Translations under genes and position numbers: made by a program
Assembly (NCBI RefSeq): GCF_008692845.1
Contig: NZ_VXJW01000013.1
Span: 1 to 64,000, forward strand
From: Salmonella enterica subsp. arizonae
GTDB taxonomy: Bacteria > Pseudomonadota > Gammaproteobacteria > Enterobacterales > Enterobacteriaceae
Direction of reading: 5' to 3'
DNA length: 64,000 nucleotides
Shown: positions 24,086-32,847 of the stretch, one piece after another
Numbering within the stretch: the first letter of the stretch is position 1
How the letters are laid out: the number at the start of each line of letters is the position of its first letter
Notes under the pieces: model-generated
The model's database searches: none
What the model saw: the letters and a program-made list of their open reading frames with translations, nothing else
Told to the model about the DNA's origin: nothing

Positions 24086-24190
24086 CTTGCAGGAAGGCGG
24101 CGACACAGCGCATCCCCAGGAGCTTACTGAAGTAAGTGACTGGGGTAAGCAAGGAAGCCAACGCATCTGCAAGTCGAAATATGACGAGTT
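24086..24190 (+). repeat. Intergenic hairpin element, copy 2 (metE leader)
   Basis: About 105 bp, with short outer arms CTTGCAG (24086-24092) and CTGCAAG (24167-24173). The core hairpin is CCCCAG (24114-24119), GAG, CTTAC (24123-24127), loop TGAA, GTAAG (24132-24136), TGA, CTGGGG (24140-24145), all fully paired. Shares GGCGGC, GCG-A-TCCCC and AGCCAAC blocks with the element behind fadA. If the metE promoter overlaps the MetJ boxes to its right, this element is transcribed as antisense orientation within the metE 5' leader. Function unknown. Confidence 0.75.
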
Positions 24191-24192
24191 TT

Positions 24193-24216
24193 GGACGTCT
24201 GGATGTTTACACATCC
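24193..24216. promoter_or_regulatory. MetJ boxes in the metE/metR control region
   Basis: Three tandem 8-bp units approximating the met box AGACGTCT: GGACGTCT (7 of 8), GGATGTTT and ACACATCC (5 of 8 each). Candidate minus-strand promoter for metE: TTGAGG, 17 bases, CATTAT, just upstream of the boxes. Candidate plus-strand -35 for metR: TTTACA at 24206. Binding by MetJ-SAM would cover both promoters. Confidence 0.65.
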
Positions 24217-24267
24217 ATAATGTAAAGGTACTGTATATTCCTCAAGCGCAATTTGTTCATGCCGAAG

Positions 24268-24280
24268 TGAAGGACTTTCA
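24268..24280. promoter_or_regulatory. MetR-type palindrome at the metR start
   Basis: TGAAGGACTTTCA fits the MetR consensus TGAA-N5-TTCA exactly. It ends on the A of the metR ATG. Its position suggests autoregulation of metR, or one half of the activator array for metE. Confidence 0.6.
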
Positions 24281-25233
24281 TGATCGAGATTAAGCACCTG
24301 AAAACACTCCAGGCATTGCGGAATAGTGGATCGCTGGCAGCCGCTGCGACGGTGCTGCACCAGACACAATCCGCTTTGTCTCACCAGTTCAGCGATCTGG
24401 AACAACGCCTTGGCTTCCGCCTGTTCGTGCGTAAAAGCCAGCCGCTACGCTTTACACCGCAGGGGGAGATCCTGCTGCAACTGGCAAACCAGGTACTGCC
24501 GCAAATCAGCCGGGCGCTACAGGCGTGCAACGAACCGCAGCAAACCCGTCTGCGCATCGCTATTGAATGTCATAGTTGTATTCAGTGGTTGACCCCGGCG
24601 CTGGAAAACTTCCGTGTAAGCTGGCCGCAGGTAGAGATGGATTTCAAATCCGGCGTCACTTTTGATCCGCAACCGGCACTGCAACAAGGCGAGCTGGACC
24701 TGGTGATGACTTCGGATATTTTGCCGCGCAGCGGGTTGCACTATTCGCCAATGTTCGATTTTGAAGTCCGACTGGTACTGGCGCCCGACCATCCGCTGGC
24801 CAGCAAAACGCAGATTACGCCGGAAGATTTAGCCAGCGAAACGCTGCTGATCTACCCGGTACAGCGTAGCCGACTGGATGTCTGGCGGCATTTTCTGCAA
24901 CCGGCGGGTATCAGTCCGCCGTTGAAAAGCGTGGATAATACGCTGCTACTGATTCAGATGGTGGCGGCCAGGATGGGCATTGCCGCCCTACCGCACTGGG
25001 TGGTGGAAAGCGTTGAGCGCCAGGGTCTGGTGGTGACCAAAACCCTGGGCGATGGCCTGTGGAGCCGCCTGTATGCCGCCGTGCGCGACGGCGACCAGCG
25101 CCAGGCGGTGACCGAGGCGTTTATTCGCTCGACGCGGAACCACGCCTGCGATCATCTGCCATTTGTGCGGAGCGCGGAGCGACCCATTTTCGATGCACCC
25201 ACAGCGAAGCCAGGATCACAGCCGCGCCTGTAA
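24280..25233 (+). CDS. metR: LysR-type regulator MetR
   Basis: Homocysteine-responsive LysR regulator of metE, metH, metA and glyA. 317 residues: winged helix-turn-helix at about 1-60 ([30 protein letters not shown] region) and a periplasmic-binding-protein-like effector domain from about 90. Length equals E. coli. Its last 113 bases overlap the 3' end of convergent bioP/yigM, an unusually long antisense overlap of two conserved genes. Confidence 0.97.
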   Translation: MIEIKHLKTLQALRNSGSLAAAATVLHQTQSALSHQFSDLEQRLGFRLFVRKSQPLRFTPQGEILLQLANQVLPQISRALQACNEPQQTRLRIAIECHSCIQWLTPALENFRVSWPQVEMDFKSGVTFDPQPALQQGELDLVMTSDILPRSGLHYSPMFDFEVRLVLAPDHPLASKTQITPEDLASETLLIYPVQRSRLDVWRHFLQPAGISPPLKSVDNTLLLIQMVAARMGIAALPHWVVESVERQGLVVTKTLGDGLWSRLYAAVRDGDQRQAVTEAFIRSTRNHACDHLPFVRSAERPIFDAPTAKPGSQPRL

Positions 25234-26020
25234 TAAAGCTTGGCCAGTGGGGTTGCTGATGCCAGATTGCGAGATTAACCAGCAGCCCTGCGGGAACATG
25301 CATATTATTCATAATGCCCAGCGTTCCGGCATCCACCTGGGTGGCGCCGTAGTTCCACATAAAGTAGCCAATGCCGGACGCCACCACGCCAAGAAAGATT
25401 AAAATGCTCCACTGTAGGGTTGTTTCCGGTATCTTCTGCGCATTACCCAGCAGCGACCACGCCACCGCCGCCACCAAAAACGCCCCCAGATAGAACCACG
25501 CAAAGGCGTTGTGCTGCGGCATGGGGCAGGTCTCCATCAGACGTTTATACCCCACCATCCCGATGGCGAAACTGATATTAGAAAGCTGTACCAGAAGCAA
25601 GCCAATCCAGAAATGGTCGGTCACGCGATCGTAGCGAATAATCCCGGCGCCAATGACCGCCAGCAACGCGCTAAATGCATAGCCCCAGCGCAAACGACGC
25701 TTACTCATCACATCGTAAATTAGCGTGATATAGAGAGGCGTCAGAACGGTAAATAGCAGCAATTCGGATACCGTCAGGTAGAGGTAGGCATGGAAGCTCA
25801 ACATATACATGATGCCAAGCTGCATCGCCCCCACCAGCATGTACAGGCTGATGGTTTTTAGGCTGTATCCGCGAGTACGCAAAAACGGCAGAAAAACGAG
25901 CGCCGCCAGCCCAACGCGTATCAGCACCGCGAAATAGCTATCGACATGCCCAGCAAGGTACTCGCCAAATAGACTGAAGGAGAAAGCCCACAGGATAGTG
26001 GTAATGATGAGTAGCGCCAC
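25121..26020 (-). CDS. bioP: Biotin transporter BioP (YigM), EamA family
   Basis: Ten-helix DMT/EamA-type inner-membrane protein identified in E. coli as a biotin importer. 299 residues from a GTG start (26018-26020); hydrophobic segments begin at residue 1 ([18 protein letters not shown]). The charged tail [19 protein letters not shown] is encoded in the region overlapping metR. A BirA-like operator is not convincing upstream. Confidence 0.92.
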   Translation of the reverse strand: MALLIITTILWAFSFSLFGEYLAGHVDSYFAVLIRVGLAALVFLPFLRTRGYSLKTISLYMLVGAMQLGIMYMLSFHAYLYLTVSELLLFTVLTPLYITLIYDVMSKRRLRWGYAFSALLAVIGAGIIRYDRVTDHFWIGLLLVQLSNISFAIGMVGYKRLMETCPMPQHNAFAWFYLGAFLVAAVAWSLLGNAQKIPETTLQWSILIFLGVVASGIGYFMWNYGATQVDAGTLGIMNNMHVPAGLLVNLAIWHQQPHWPSFITGAAVILASLWVHRKWVAPRSAQMADDRRRGSASSE

Positions 26021-26100
26021 AATGGATGTCTCTTAAACCAGGAAGCACCCATTGTAGCGAAGAGTGAAGTTGACAACTGGTTAACTAACAAACAGTCACA

Positions 26101-26901
26101 TCAGCGTAAGAAGAGATCGCGCAGGTAATGCGGAACGGCGTTATCCGCGTTGATACCGATCACCTCAAGTTCGGGATACAGGTCTTTCAGACGCTGGTGC
26201 GCATTACCCATGATGCAGCCTTTACCCGCCATCGTAAGCATTTCAGCGTCGTTCATCCCGTCGCCAAAGGCGATACACTCTTTCAGGCTGTAACCCATCG
26301 CATTAGCGACCGCTTCCAGCGCGTGGCCTTTCGACACCCCGCCCGCCATCACTTCCAGACAGGTCAGCGTGGAGAAACTCACGTTTACCCGATCGCCCCA
26401 GCGCGCGTTAATCGCCTGTTCCAGCGGCAACAACTTTTCATGGGTGTCGCATGTGAAAAACACTTTACTGACGCCCTCCGGCTCCAGCAGCGCAGGCTCA
26501 AACAGCGAGTAGTTAAATACCGCCTCTTTGAAAAAACGCATTTCATCCGGACGATGACGGTTCATGAACCATTCGTCATCGCGATAAACGTTAGTAACAA
26601 TATCCGGGTTCGCATTCACCACCCCGAACAGGTCGCTGGCAATGTCGCTGTCCAGATTGTGCGTAAACACCAAATTCCCGTCGGTATCATGCACACGCGC
26701 ACCGTTGGAGGTGATCATGTAAGACTTGATTTCAAGGCTATCGCGGATTTGTCCTACATCGACATGGTGACGACCAGTGGCAAAGACAAAATGGATGCCG
26801 CGTGCGGTCAACAGCTTCAACGTCTCTTTGGCATAAGGGGACAACGTATGGTCGGGGGAGAGCAGCGTGCCATCTAAATCAGACGCAACAACCTGATACA
26901 T
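26101..26901 (-). CDS. yigL: HAD-family sugar/pyridoxal phosphatase YigL
   Basis: Cof-type haloacid dehalogenase phosphatase, shown in E. coli to act on pyridoxal phosphate and on phosphosugars; its mRNA is stabilised by SgrS in the glucose-phosphate stress response. Motif I DLDGTLL with nucleophile Asp9, motif II Thr in FATGRH (about 41-46), the Lys of motif III in GVSKGHAL, and motif IV FGDGMNDAEML (about 217-227). 266 residues. Lies 15 bases downstream of pldB, and in E. coli the SgrS-stabilised species comes from the pldB-yigL transcript. Confidence 0.95.
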   Translation of the reverse strand: MYQVVASDLDGTLLSPDHTLSPYAKETLKLLTARGIHFVFATGRHHVDVGQIRDSLEIKSYMITSNGARVHDTDGNLVFTHNLDSDIASDLFGVVNANPDIVTNVYRDDEWFMNRHRPDEMRFFKEAVFNYSLFEPALLEPEGVSKVFFTCDTHEKLLPLEQAINARWGDRVNVSFSTLTCLEVMAGGVSKGHALEAVANAMGYSLKECIAFGDGMNDAEMLTMAGKGCIMGNAHQRLKDLYPELEVIGINADNAVPHYLRDLFLR

Positions 26902-26916
26902 AATAAAATTTAACCT

Positions 26917-27933
26917 CTAAGCAAAGCGATTTCCGCTGGATAAATTAGGCTTGTTGAAAAATTCAACAATGGCGTTAAGCGCGACTGAGCGCATGGCGTC
27001 CTTTTCAAAAAGGATCTCATGGTACGCGCCTTTAATAACCAACGGTTTTCCCCCTTCACAAGGGTGTCCCGCCGCAGCGCGAATTTCACAAAAACGATCG
27101 TGGGTGCGGTTATCCACTACCCGCTCTTCTTCCGCCTGGATCAGTAGCGTAGGCGTCGCATCATCGCTCGCCCCCGCCAGTACCTGCTCACCCGCCAGAA
27201 TGCCTTCGCGCACCCAATGCCAGGTGGGGCCGCCGACGCGCAGTTGCGGCTCATCGGCATAAAAACGTAAGTTGCGCTGATAACGCTGGCGGCTATGGGT
27301 CAACGCATTCATTCCAAACGGCAACGCCCGCCACTGACCTGTACCAATGGCGTAATCTTCACGGATACGTTGGTGCCCTTCGGCCCAGTCGAGAATATGG
27401 CGCACCATAAAAGAAGGCAAGCGTATCACAATACCAAACATCGGCGCGGTGAGCGCAATAGCGTCGCACCGCACGCGGTGGCGTTGCAGAAACAAGGTGG
27501 CTATCGCGCCCCCCATGGAGTGCGCCAGAATATAACGCTTACGCCACGGTCCCGGCTCAATTTCCTGTTGCCAGAACGCCGCTAAGTCCTCAACATAATC
27601 GTTAAAATGATCGACATGGCCCCGATGCGGGTCCGATAGTATACGCCCGGAGCGCCCTTGCCCACGGTGGTCGATGATGAAGATATCAAAACCGAGATGA
27701 AAGAGGTCATACGCCAGTTCAGCGTATTTTACGTAACTCTCAATGCGGCCAGGACAAATGACGATCGCCCGGTCGTTGGAATCAGTCCGAAAACGGACGA
27801 AACGTACCGGAATGTCGCCCACGCCGATAAACTCCGCCTCTTCCCGCTGCCGCCAGAAATCGGTCAGCGGCCCCATGGCAAAAGCAGCGAACGCATTTTC
27901 TCTTGTTTCCCAGTCCTTTTGCTGCTGAAACAT
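26917..27933 (-). CDS. pldB: Lysophospholipase L2 PldB
   Basis: Alpha/beta hydrolase that cleaves lysophospholipids and can transfer acyl groups; inner-membrane associated. The ATG at 27933 (MFQQQKDWETREN) gives 338 residues, close to 340 in E. coli; the open frame runs 50 codons further upstream but into the rhtB promoter region. Nucleophile motif AHSMGGA (about 138-144), with the other triad residues expected in the late TLLIQAEEERVVDN and KGAYHEILFE segments. Followed by yigL. Confidence 0.95.
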   Translation of the reverse strand: MFQQQKDWETRENAFAAFAMGPLTDFWRQREEAEFIGVGDIPVRFVRFRTDSNDRAIVICPGRIESYVKYAELAYDLFHLGFDIFIIDHRGQGRSGRILSDPHRGHVDHFNDYVEDLAAFWQQEIEPGPWRKRYILAHSMGGAIATLFLQRHRVRCDAIALTAPMFGIVIRLPSFMVRHILDWAEGHQRIREDYAIGTGQWRALPFGMNALTHSRQRYQRNLRFYADEPQLRVGGPTWHWVREGILAGEQVLAGASDDATPTLLIQAEEERVVDNRTHDRFCEIRAAAGHPCEGGKPLVIKGAYHEILFEKDAMRSVALNAIVEFFNKPNLSSGNRFA

Positions 27934-28043
27934 CGGGTATCCGGCCTCGTTTACCAGGTAAAATCGTTTTCTGTGTCGTGCCTGACACAACACTGCGGCA
28001 GTAGCGTATTGTGGCACAAAAACAGACAACCAGGGAGTTTCAC

Positions 28044-28664
28044 ATGACCTTTGAATGGTGGTTCGCCTATCTGCTGACCTCAACTCTGTTGAGTCTTTCT
28101 CCGGGTTCCGGCGCCATCAATACCATGACGACGTCCATCAACCATGGATATCCTGGCGCAGCGGCTTCTATCGCCGGACTCCAGACCGGGCTGAGTATAA
28201 ATATCGTACTGGTGGGCGTCGGACTGGGTACGCTCTTTTCGCGCTCGCTTATCGCTTTTGATATTCTGAAATGGGCTGGCGCGGCTTATCTTATCTGGCT
28301 GGGTATCCAGCAGTGGCGCGCCGCAGGCGCTATCGATCTGCATACCCTAGCCAAGACGCAATCGCGGGGCCGGTTGTTCAAACGTGCGGTCTTTGTCAAT
28401 CTGACCAATCCCAAGAGCATTGTCTTTCTTGCCGCCCTGTTTCCGCAATTCATCATGCCGCAGCAACCGCAACTGGCGCAGTACCTCATTCTCGGCGTCA
28501 CCACTATTATGGTCGATATGATTGTGATGACCGGTTACGCCACACTGGCGCAACGCATCGCCGCCTGGATCAAAGGATCAAAGCAGATGAAGGCGCTGAA
28601 TAAAGCATTTGGTTCGTTATTTATGCTGGTAGGCGCGCTCCTGGCATCGGCAAGACACGCGTGA
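28044..28664 (+). CDS. rhtB: Homoserine/homoserine lactone exporter RhtB
   Basis: LysE-family inner-membrane exporter giving resistance to homoserine and its lactone. ATG at 28044, preceded by AGGGAG, gives 206 residues as in E. coli. Six hydrophobic segments; the LysE signature [15 protein letters not shown] (17-31) is near the N-terminus and [17 protein letters not shown] in the middle. Convergent with its relative rhtC. Confidence 0.96.
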   Translation: MTFEWWFAYLLTSTLLSLSPGSGAINTMTTSINHGYPGAAASIAGLQTGLSINIVLVGVGLGTLFSRSLIAFDILKWAGAAYLIWLGIQQWRAAGAIDLHTLAKTQSRGRLFKRAVFVNLTNPKSIVFLAALFPQFIMPQQPQLAQYLILGVTTIMVDMIVMTGYATLAQRIAAWIKGSKQMKALNKAFGSLFMLVGALLASARHA

Positions 28665-28671
28665 TAGTAGT

Positions 28672-28692
28672 GCCGGATGATGTTTATCCGGC
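28672..28692. repeat. REP hairpin between rhtB and rhtC
   Basis: GCCGGAT, loop GATGTTT, ATCCGGC: a short REP element between two convergent genes, probably protecting or defining both 3' ends. Confidence 0.8.
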
Positions 28693-28703
28693 CAGGAGGT
28701 AAA

Positions 28704-29324
28704 TTAACGCGAAATAATCAGGTGAATGCCAAAGCCCGCAAACAGAGCGCCGGCAAAGCCATCAATCCATTTCGCCAGACGCTGATAGCCGCGGCGCATT
28801 TTCGGCAGCGCGAACAGGCTGGCGACTACGGTAAACCAGGCCAGCGTTTCCAGGGTGATTAACGCGAAAATACCCCAGCGCGCCGCAGCGCCGACGTTAT
28901 CGCCGACGAACAGTGAAAAAACGGAACCAAAATAGATAATCGCTTTCGGATTCGACAGATTGGTCAACAGCCCTTTGAAAAAACTGCGCCCGCTCTGCGC
29001 CAGTTCAACGTGTGGAGAAGGCACCGTCGCATCCTGTTTTTTCAGCGCGCTGCGCAGCATCTGATAGCCCATCCAGCACAGGTACAGGCCGCCGCCTACC
29101 ATAATGATCGTATGTAGCCAAGCCATTTTTTCGATAATAAGATGTAGGCCAAGCAGCGCCACGCCCGCCCATACCATCACGCCGCAGGTAATACCCAGTA
29201 CGCCCATCATCGCTTCTTTACGCGAGCGACTGACGGCAGTTTGGGACACGAAGAAAAAGTCGGGACCAGGACTCATTAGCGCAACGATGTGCACCATTGC
29301 CACGGTGAAAAATAGCATCATCAT
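28704..29324 (-). CDS. rhtC: Threonine exporter RhtC
   Basis: LysE-family threonine efflux protein. ATG 29324 (MMLFFTVAM) gives the standard 206 residues; the frame has two further ATG codons just upstream and another at 29339, so the exact start is uncertain by up to five codons. Signature ALMSPGPDFFFVSQTA near residue 15 and LTNLSNPKAIIYFGS near 125. Paralogue of RhtB. Confidence 0.95.
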   Translation of the reverse strand: MMMLFFTVAMVHIVALMSPGPDFFFVSQTAVSRSRKEAMMGVLGITCGVMVWAGVALLGLHLIIEKMAWLHTIIMVGGGLYLCWMGYQMLRSALKKQDATVPSPHVELAQSGRSFFKGLLTNLSNPKAIIYFGSVFSLFVGDNVGAAARWGIFALITLETLAWFTVVASLFALPKMRRGYQRLAKWIDGFAGALFAGFGIHLIISR

Positions 29325-29387
29325 AAAAATGACTCGCATGAAAATAGTTTAGTGAGTCACCATCCTGGCACTTTTTTGCCGGGCTGA

Positions 29388-31235
29388 CTACTCTCCGTCA
29401 TCACCATCGACATGCGCGCGGATGAGCGCCATGAATTCTTTGCCGAAGCGCTCCAGTTTGCGCATCCCAACCCCGTTAACGCTCAGCATCTCACTGGCGG
29501 TAATCGGCATCTGTTCCGCCATCTCTATTAGCGTGGCGTCGTTAAAGACCACATATGGCGGGATATTCTCTTCATCAGCGATAGCTTTACGCAGTTTGCG
29601 CAACTTAGCGAACAATTTGCGATCGTAATTACCGCCGAACGATTTCTGCATTACGCGGGGTTTAAGGGCGACGATGCGCGGCACAGCAAGCTTCAGCGGA
29701 ACGTCTCCACGGAGTACCGGCCGCGCGGCATCCGTCAACTGTAATGCGGAGTGCTGCGCAATATTTTGCATTACCAGCCCCAGATGAATAAGCTGGCGAA
29801 TCACGCTCACCCAGTGCTCATGGCTCTTTTCGCGGCCCATGCCATAAACCTTGAGTTTGTCATGACCGAAATCGCGGATGCGCTGGTTATTCGCGCCTCG
29901 AATCACCTCGACGACATAGCCCATGCCAAAACGCTGGTTAACCCGACCAATGGTAGAAAGCGCAATCTGGGCATCGTTTAAACCGTCATATTGTTTGGGC
30001 GGATCGAGACAAATATCGCAATTGCCGCACGGTTCTTGTCGGCCTTCGCCAAAGTAATTAAGCAATACCAGGCGACGGCAGGTTTGCGCTTCGGCGAAGG
30101 CGCCCATCGCATTCAGTTTATGCCGTTCAATATCCTGAAGTTGCCCGGCAGGTTTCTCTTCCAGACAACGACGTAGCCAGGCCATATCCGCCGGATCGTA
30201 AAATAGCATGGCTTCCGCAGGCAGTCCGTCACGCCCGGCGCGGCCCGTTTCCTGATAGTAGGATTCAATATTGCGCGGGATATCGAAATGCACCACGAAA
30301 CGAACGTTAGGTTTATTAATGCCCATCCCGAAAGCGACAGTCGCCACCACGATTTGCAGATCGTCGCGCTGAAATTTTTCCTGCACATCAGCGCGAATAG
30401 CGTTTTCCAGTCCCGCATGATAGGCCGCCGCGCTAATGCCACGGCTTTGCAAGCGCGCAGCGGTATCTTCCACTTTCGCCCGGCTGTTACAGTAGATGAT
30501 ACCCGACTTGCCGCGTTGCTCCTGAACATAGCGCATTAGCTGGTCGAGCGGCTTAAACTTCTCCATCAGCATGTAGCGGATATTCGGTCGGTCAAAGCTA
30601 CTGATCTGAATTAACGGATCGTTAAGACCAAGCAGACGAATAATATCCAGACGCGTGGTGTCGTCGGCGGTGGCGGTCAATGCCATAAACGGCAAAGCGG
30701 GAAAGCGCTGGCGAAGCTGGCCGAGAGCCGCATATTCCGGACGGAAATCATGTCCCCACTGCGAGATACAGTGCGCTTCATCCACCGCTAATAATACCGG
30801 ATTCCAGTGCGCCAGATGATCGAGAAAGTTGTCCAGCATCAGGCGTTCCGGCGCAATGTACAGCAGACGAATCTGTCCGGTACGGCATCCTGTCATTACC
30901 TCAAGCTGCTGCTCGCGGCTTTGGGTGGAGTTCAGACACGCCGCCGCCACGCCGTTCGCCAGTAGCTGATCGACCTGGTCTTTCATCAACGAGATCAACG
31001 GCGAAACGACGACGGTCAAACCGTCCAGCAACAGGGCGGGGATTTGATAGCACAGGGATTTGCCGCCGCCAGTGGGCATGACGACCAGACAGTCGCGCCC
31101 GGAGAGCGCAGTATCAATAATCGCTTCCTGGCCTGGGCGAAACTGTTGGTAGCCAAAGGTTTCCTGCAAAACCTGTTTGGCCCCTGATTCCAGATTCAAC
31201 ACTTCCGCCTGCGCCACATTAACCCCGTTCACCAT
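29388..31235 (-). CDS. recQ: ATP-dependent DNA helicase RecQ
   Basis: 3'-5' helicase of the RecF recombination pathway. Walker A PTGGGKSLCYQ (about 54-64), DEAH box in AVDEAHCISQWGHDFRP, motif VI in YYQETGRAGRDG. The zinc-binding RQC region shows CRRLVLLNYFGE then CGNCDICLDPP (about 385-409). The HRDC domain is the last 80 residues. 615 residues from the ATG at 31235; an internal GTG is one codon later. E. coli starts about five codons further in. Immediately follows the pldA terminator. Confidence 0.97.
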   Translation of the reverse strand: MVNGVNVAQAEVLNLESGAKQVLQETFGYQQFRPGQEAIIDTALSGRDCLVVMPTGGGKSLCYQIPALLLDGLTVVVSPLISLMKDQVDQLLANGVAAACLNSTQSREQQLEVMTGCRTGQIRLLYIAPERLMLDNFLDHLAHWNPVLLAVDEAHCISQWGHDFRPEYAALGQLRQRFPALPFMALTATADDTTRLDIIRLLGLNDPLIQISSFDRPNIRYMLMEKFKPLDQLMRYVQEQRGKSGIIYCNSRAKVEDTAARLQSRGISAAAYHAGLENAIRADVQEKFQRDDLQIVVATVAFGMGINKPNVRFVVHFDIPRNIESYYQETGRAGRDGLPAEAMLFYDPADMAWLRRCLEEKPAGQLQDIERHKLNAMGAFAEAQTCRRLVLLNYFGEGRQEPCGNCDICLDPPKQYDGLNDAQIALSTIGRVNQRFGMGYVVEVIRGANNQRIRDFGHDKLKVYGMGREKSHEHWVSVIRQLIHLGLVMQNIAQHSALQLTDAARPVLRGDVPLKLAVPRIVALKPRVMQKSFGGNYDRKLFAKLRKLRKAIADEENIPPYVVFNDATLIEMAEQMPITASEMLSVNGVGMRKLERFGKEFMALIRAHVDGDDGE

Positions 31236-31244
31236 AAATCAAAA

Positions 31245-31266
31245 CAGGCGCTATTTTCAGCGCCTG
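31245..31266 (-). terminator. pldA intrinsic terminator
   Basis: CAGGCGCT, six-base loop, AGCGCCTG, then TTTTG on the minus strand, 36 bases past the pldA stop and 10 bases before the recQ start. Confidence 0.85.
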
Positions 31267-31302
31267 CGAGAGAAACTGCAATGTTTAAAACACAATCATC
31301 GA

Positions 31303-32172
31303 TCAGAAGATATCGTTAAGCATCACGCCGACGCCGACACGAGTCTGATTAAAATTATAATCGATCAGCGATTCGCCATAGCCGCTGTACACCTGGGTAT
31401 AAAGCCGGACATGTTTGGTGACGGGATAGCTTAATCCAAGCTCCGCGCCGCCGTAGCCCGTATTCCAGTTGTACTGGCCTTTGGCGCTTAACACCGCCTC
31501 GCCCAGGTGATAACCGATTTTAAGCTGGTAATAACCCATATATTTGGTAATGTCCGGATTATCGTCGGTACTACCAATCACGTACCACGGTTTGACCTCT
31601 ACCAGCCAGTTGCCGTTTTCGGCCATCAGACGGGTATACAGACGGTTCCAACTACGCGAGGTGGGGTCCGATCGTCCGTTAGAGTCATGGTTGTAGCCCA
31701 TCTCCACGTCGCGCAACGTCCAGCCGGCAAAACGATAATCCGTTGCAAAACCGAGAAAAAGCTGCGGTTCGTAGTTGGTTTCACGAAACGGCGAAGACTC
31801 TTTACTGTTAGATAGCTGCCACCAGGATTTTTGCGTATAAGAGGCACCAAGTACCGAGTCTGGACCGAGTATCCCACGCCACAGCGGAAACGCCAGGCTC
31901 AGTTGAAACTTCACTTCATCTTTGCGTGCGTTTTCAGACCAGTTATAGGTACGAATAGCCTCTTTGTTCAGATCACTGGTGTTCGTGTAGATCAAGTAGT
32001 TCGTGTCATAAGGGTAAAGCGTAAAAGGGTTATCATGCTCCTGTAGCATGTTAGCGATAATACTACCCTGCACCGCAGGCGCATCATGAACCTCTTTCAC
32101 CGTAGCTTCTTGTGCATATGCCGCGAGTGGCAATAGCGTGGCTGGCAACAACCAACTCAAAATCGCCCGCAT
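31303..32172 (-). CDS. pldA: Outer membrane phospholipase A PldA
   Basis: Outer-membrane beta-barrel phospholipase (A1/A2 and lysophospholipase), calcium-dependent and active as a dimer when outer-leaflet phospholipid appears. Signal peptide at about 1-20 (MRAILSWLLPATLLPLAAYA, cut before QEATV). Catalytic His-Ser is in YNHDSNGRSD and the third-member Asn follows in SWNRLY. 289 residues. C-terminal Phe (MLNDIF) is the usual barrel-assembly signal. Confidence 0.97.
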   Translation of the reverse strand: MRAILSWLLPATLLPLAAYAQEATVKEVHDAPAVQGSIIANMLQEHDNPFTLYPYDTNYLIYTNTSDLNKEAIRTYNWSENARKDEVKFQLSLAFPLWRGILGPDSVLGASYTQKSWWQLSNSKESSPFRETNYEPQLFLGFATDYRFAGWTLRDVEMGYNHDSNGRSDPTSRSWNRLYTRLMAENGNWLVEVKPWYVIGSTDDNPDITKYMGYYQLKIGYHLGEAVLSAKGQYNWNTGYGGAELGLSYPVTKHVRLYTQVYSGYGESLIDYNFNQTRVGVGVMLNDIF

Positions 32173-32336
32173 TCTTGGTGTTCTCCTGACGAAATATTTT
32201 CAGCTTGAATTATTCTCTACCAACCATTTTTACATATTTACACACATAGCCGTTAGTTATCCCTTCTTAAAGTAGAAAACAACAATCAAGAAGCATAAAA
32301 TCAACATTTTATTAACTAATAAAGTGACAGGAATCT

Positions 32337-32804
32337 ATGTCCGCTGTACTTACCGCTGAACAAGCTCTGAAATTAGTGGGTGAAATGTTTGTCTACCACA
32401 TGCCGTTTAATCGGGCGTTAGGTCTGGAGCTGGAACGCTATGAGAAAGCGTTCGCCCAGCTGGCCTTTAACAACCAGCCGATGATGGTCGGCAACTGGGC
32501 GCAAAGCATTTTACACGGCGGCGTGATCGCCTCTGCGCTGGATGTCGCCGCCGGACTGGTATGCGTCGGCAGCACGCTAACTCGCCACGAAACCATCAGC
32601 GAAGATGAACTACGCCAGCGCCTGTCGCGGATGGGAACGATTGACCTGCGCGTCGATTACCTGCGTCCGGGCAGAGGCAACCGCTTTACGGCCACCAGTA
32701 GCCTGCTGCGCGCAGGGAATAAAGTGGCCGTCGCCCGCGTGGAATTACACAATGAAGATCAGCTGTACATCGCCAGCGCCACCGCTACTTATATGGTGGG
32801 ATAA
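32337..32804 (+). CDS. yigI: Hotdog-fold acyl-CoA thioesterase YigI
   Basis: 155-residue PaaI-type hotdog protein, characterised in E. coli as a medium/long-chain acyl-CoA thioesterase. The family core [17 protein letters not shown] (about 60-76) carries the active-site segment, and the end SATATYMVG completes the fold. ATG is preceded by AGGAATCT. Divergent from pldA over 164 bases. Confidence 0.93.
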
Positions 32805-32847
32805 AAGCAGGTAAACTGTTGTTACACTTCAGATACGAGTTTTCCGG

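Noticed and set aside
26021-26100. BirA operator before bioP
   Set aside because: TTGTCAAC and GGTTTAA half-sites are present but the spacing and symmetry do not fit the biotin operator.
26128-26877. Plus-strand open frame of 249 codons over yigL
   Set aside because: Antisense to yigL, with no homology or start signal.
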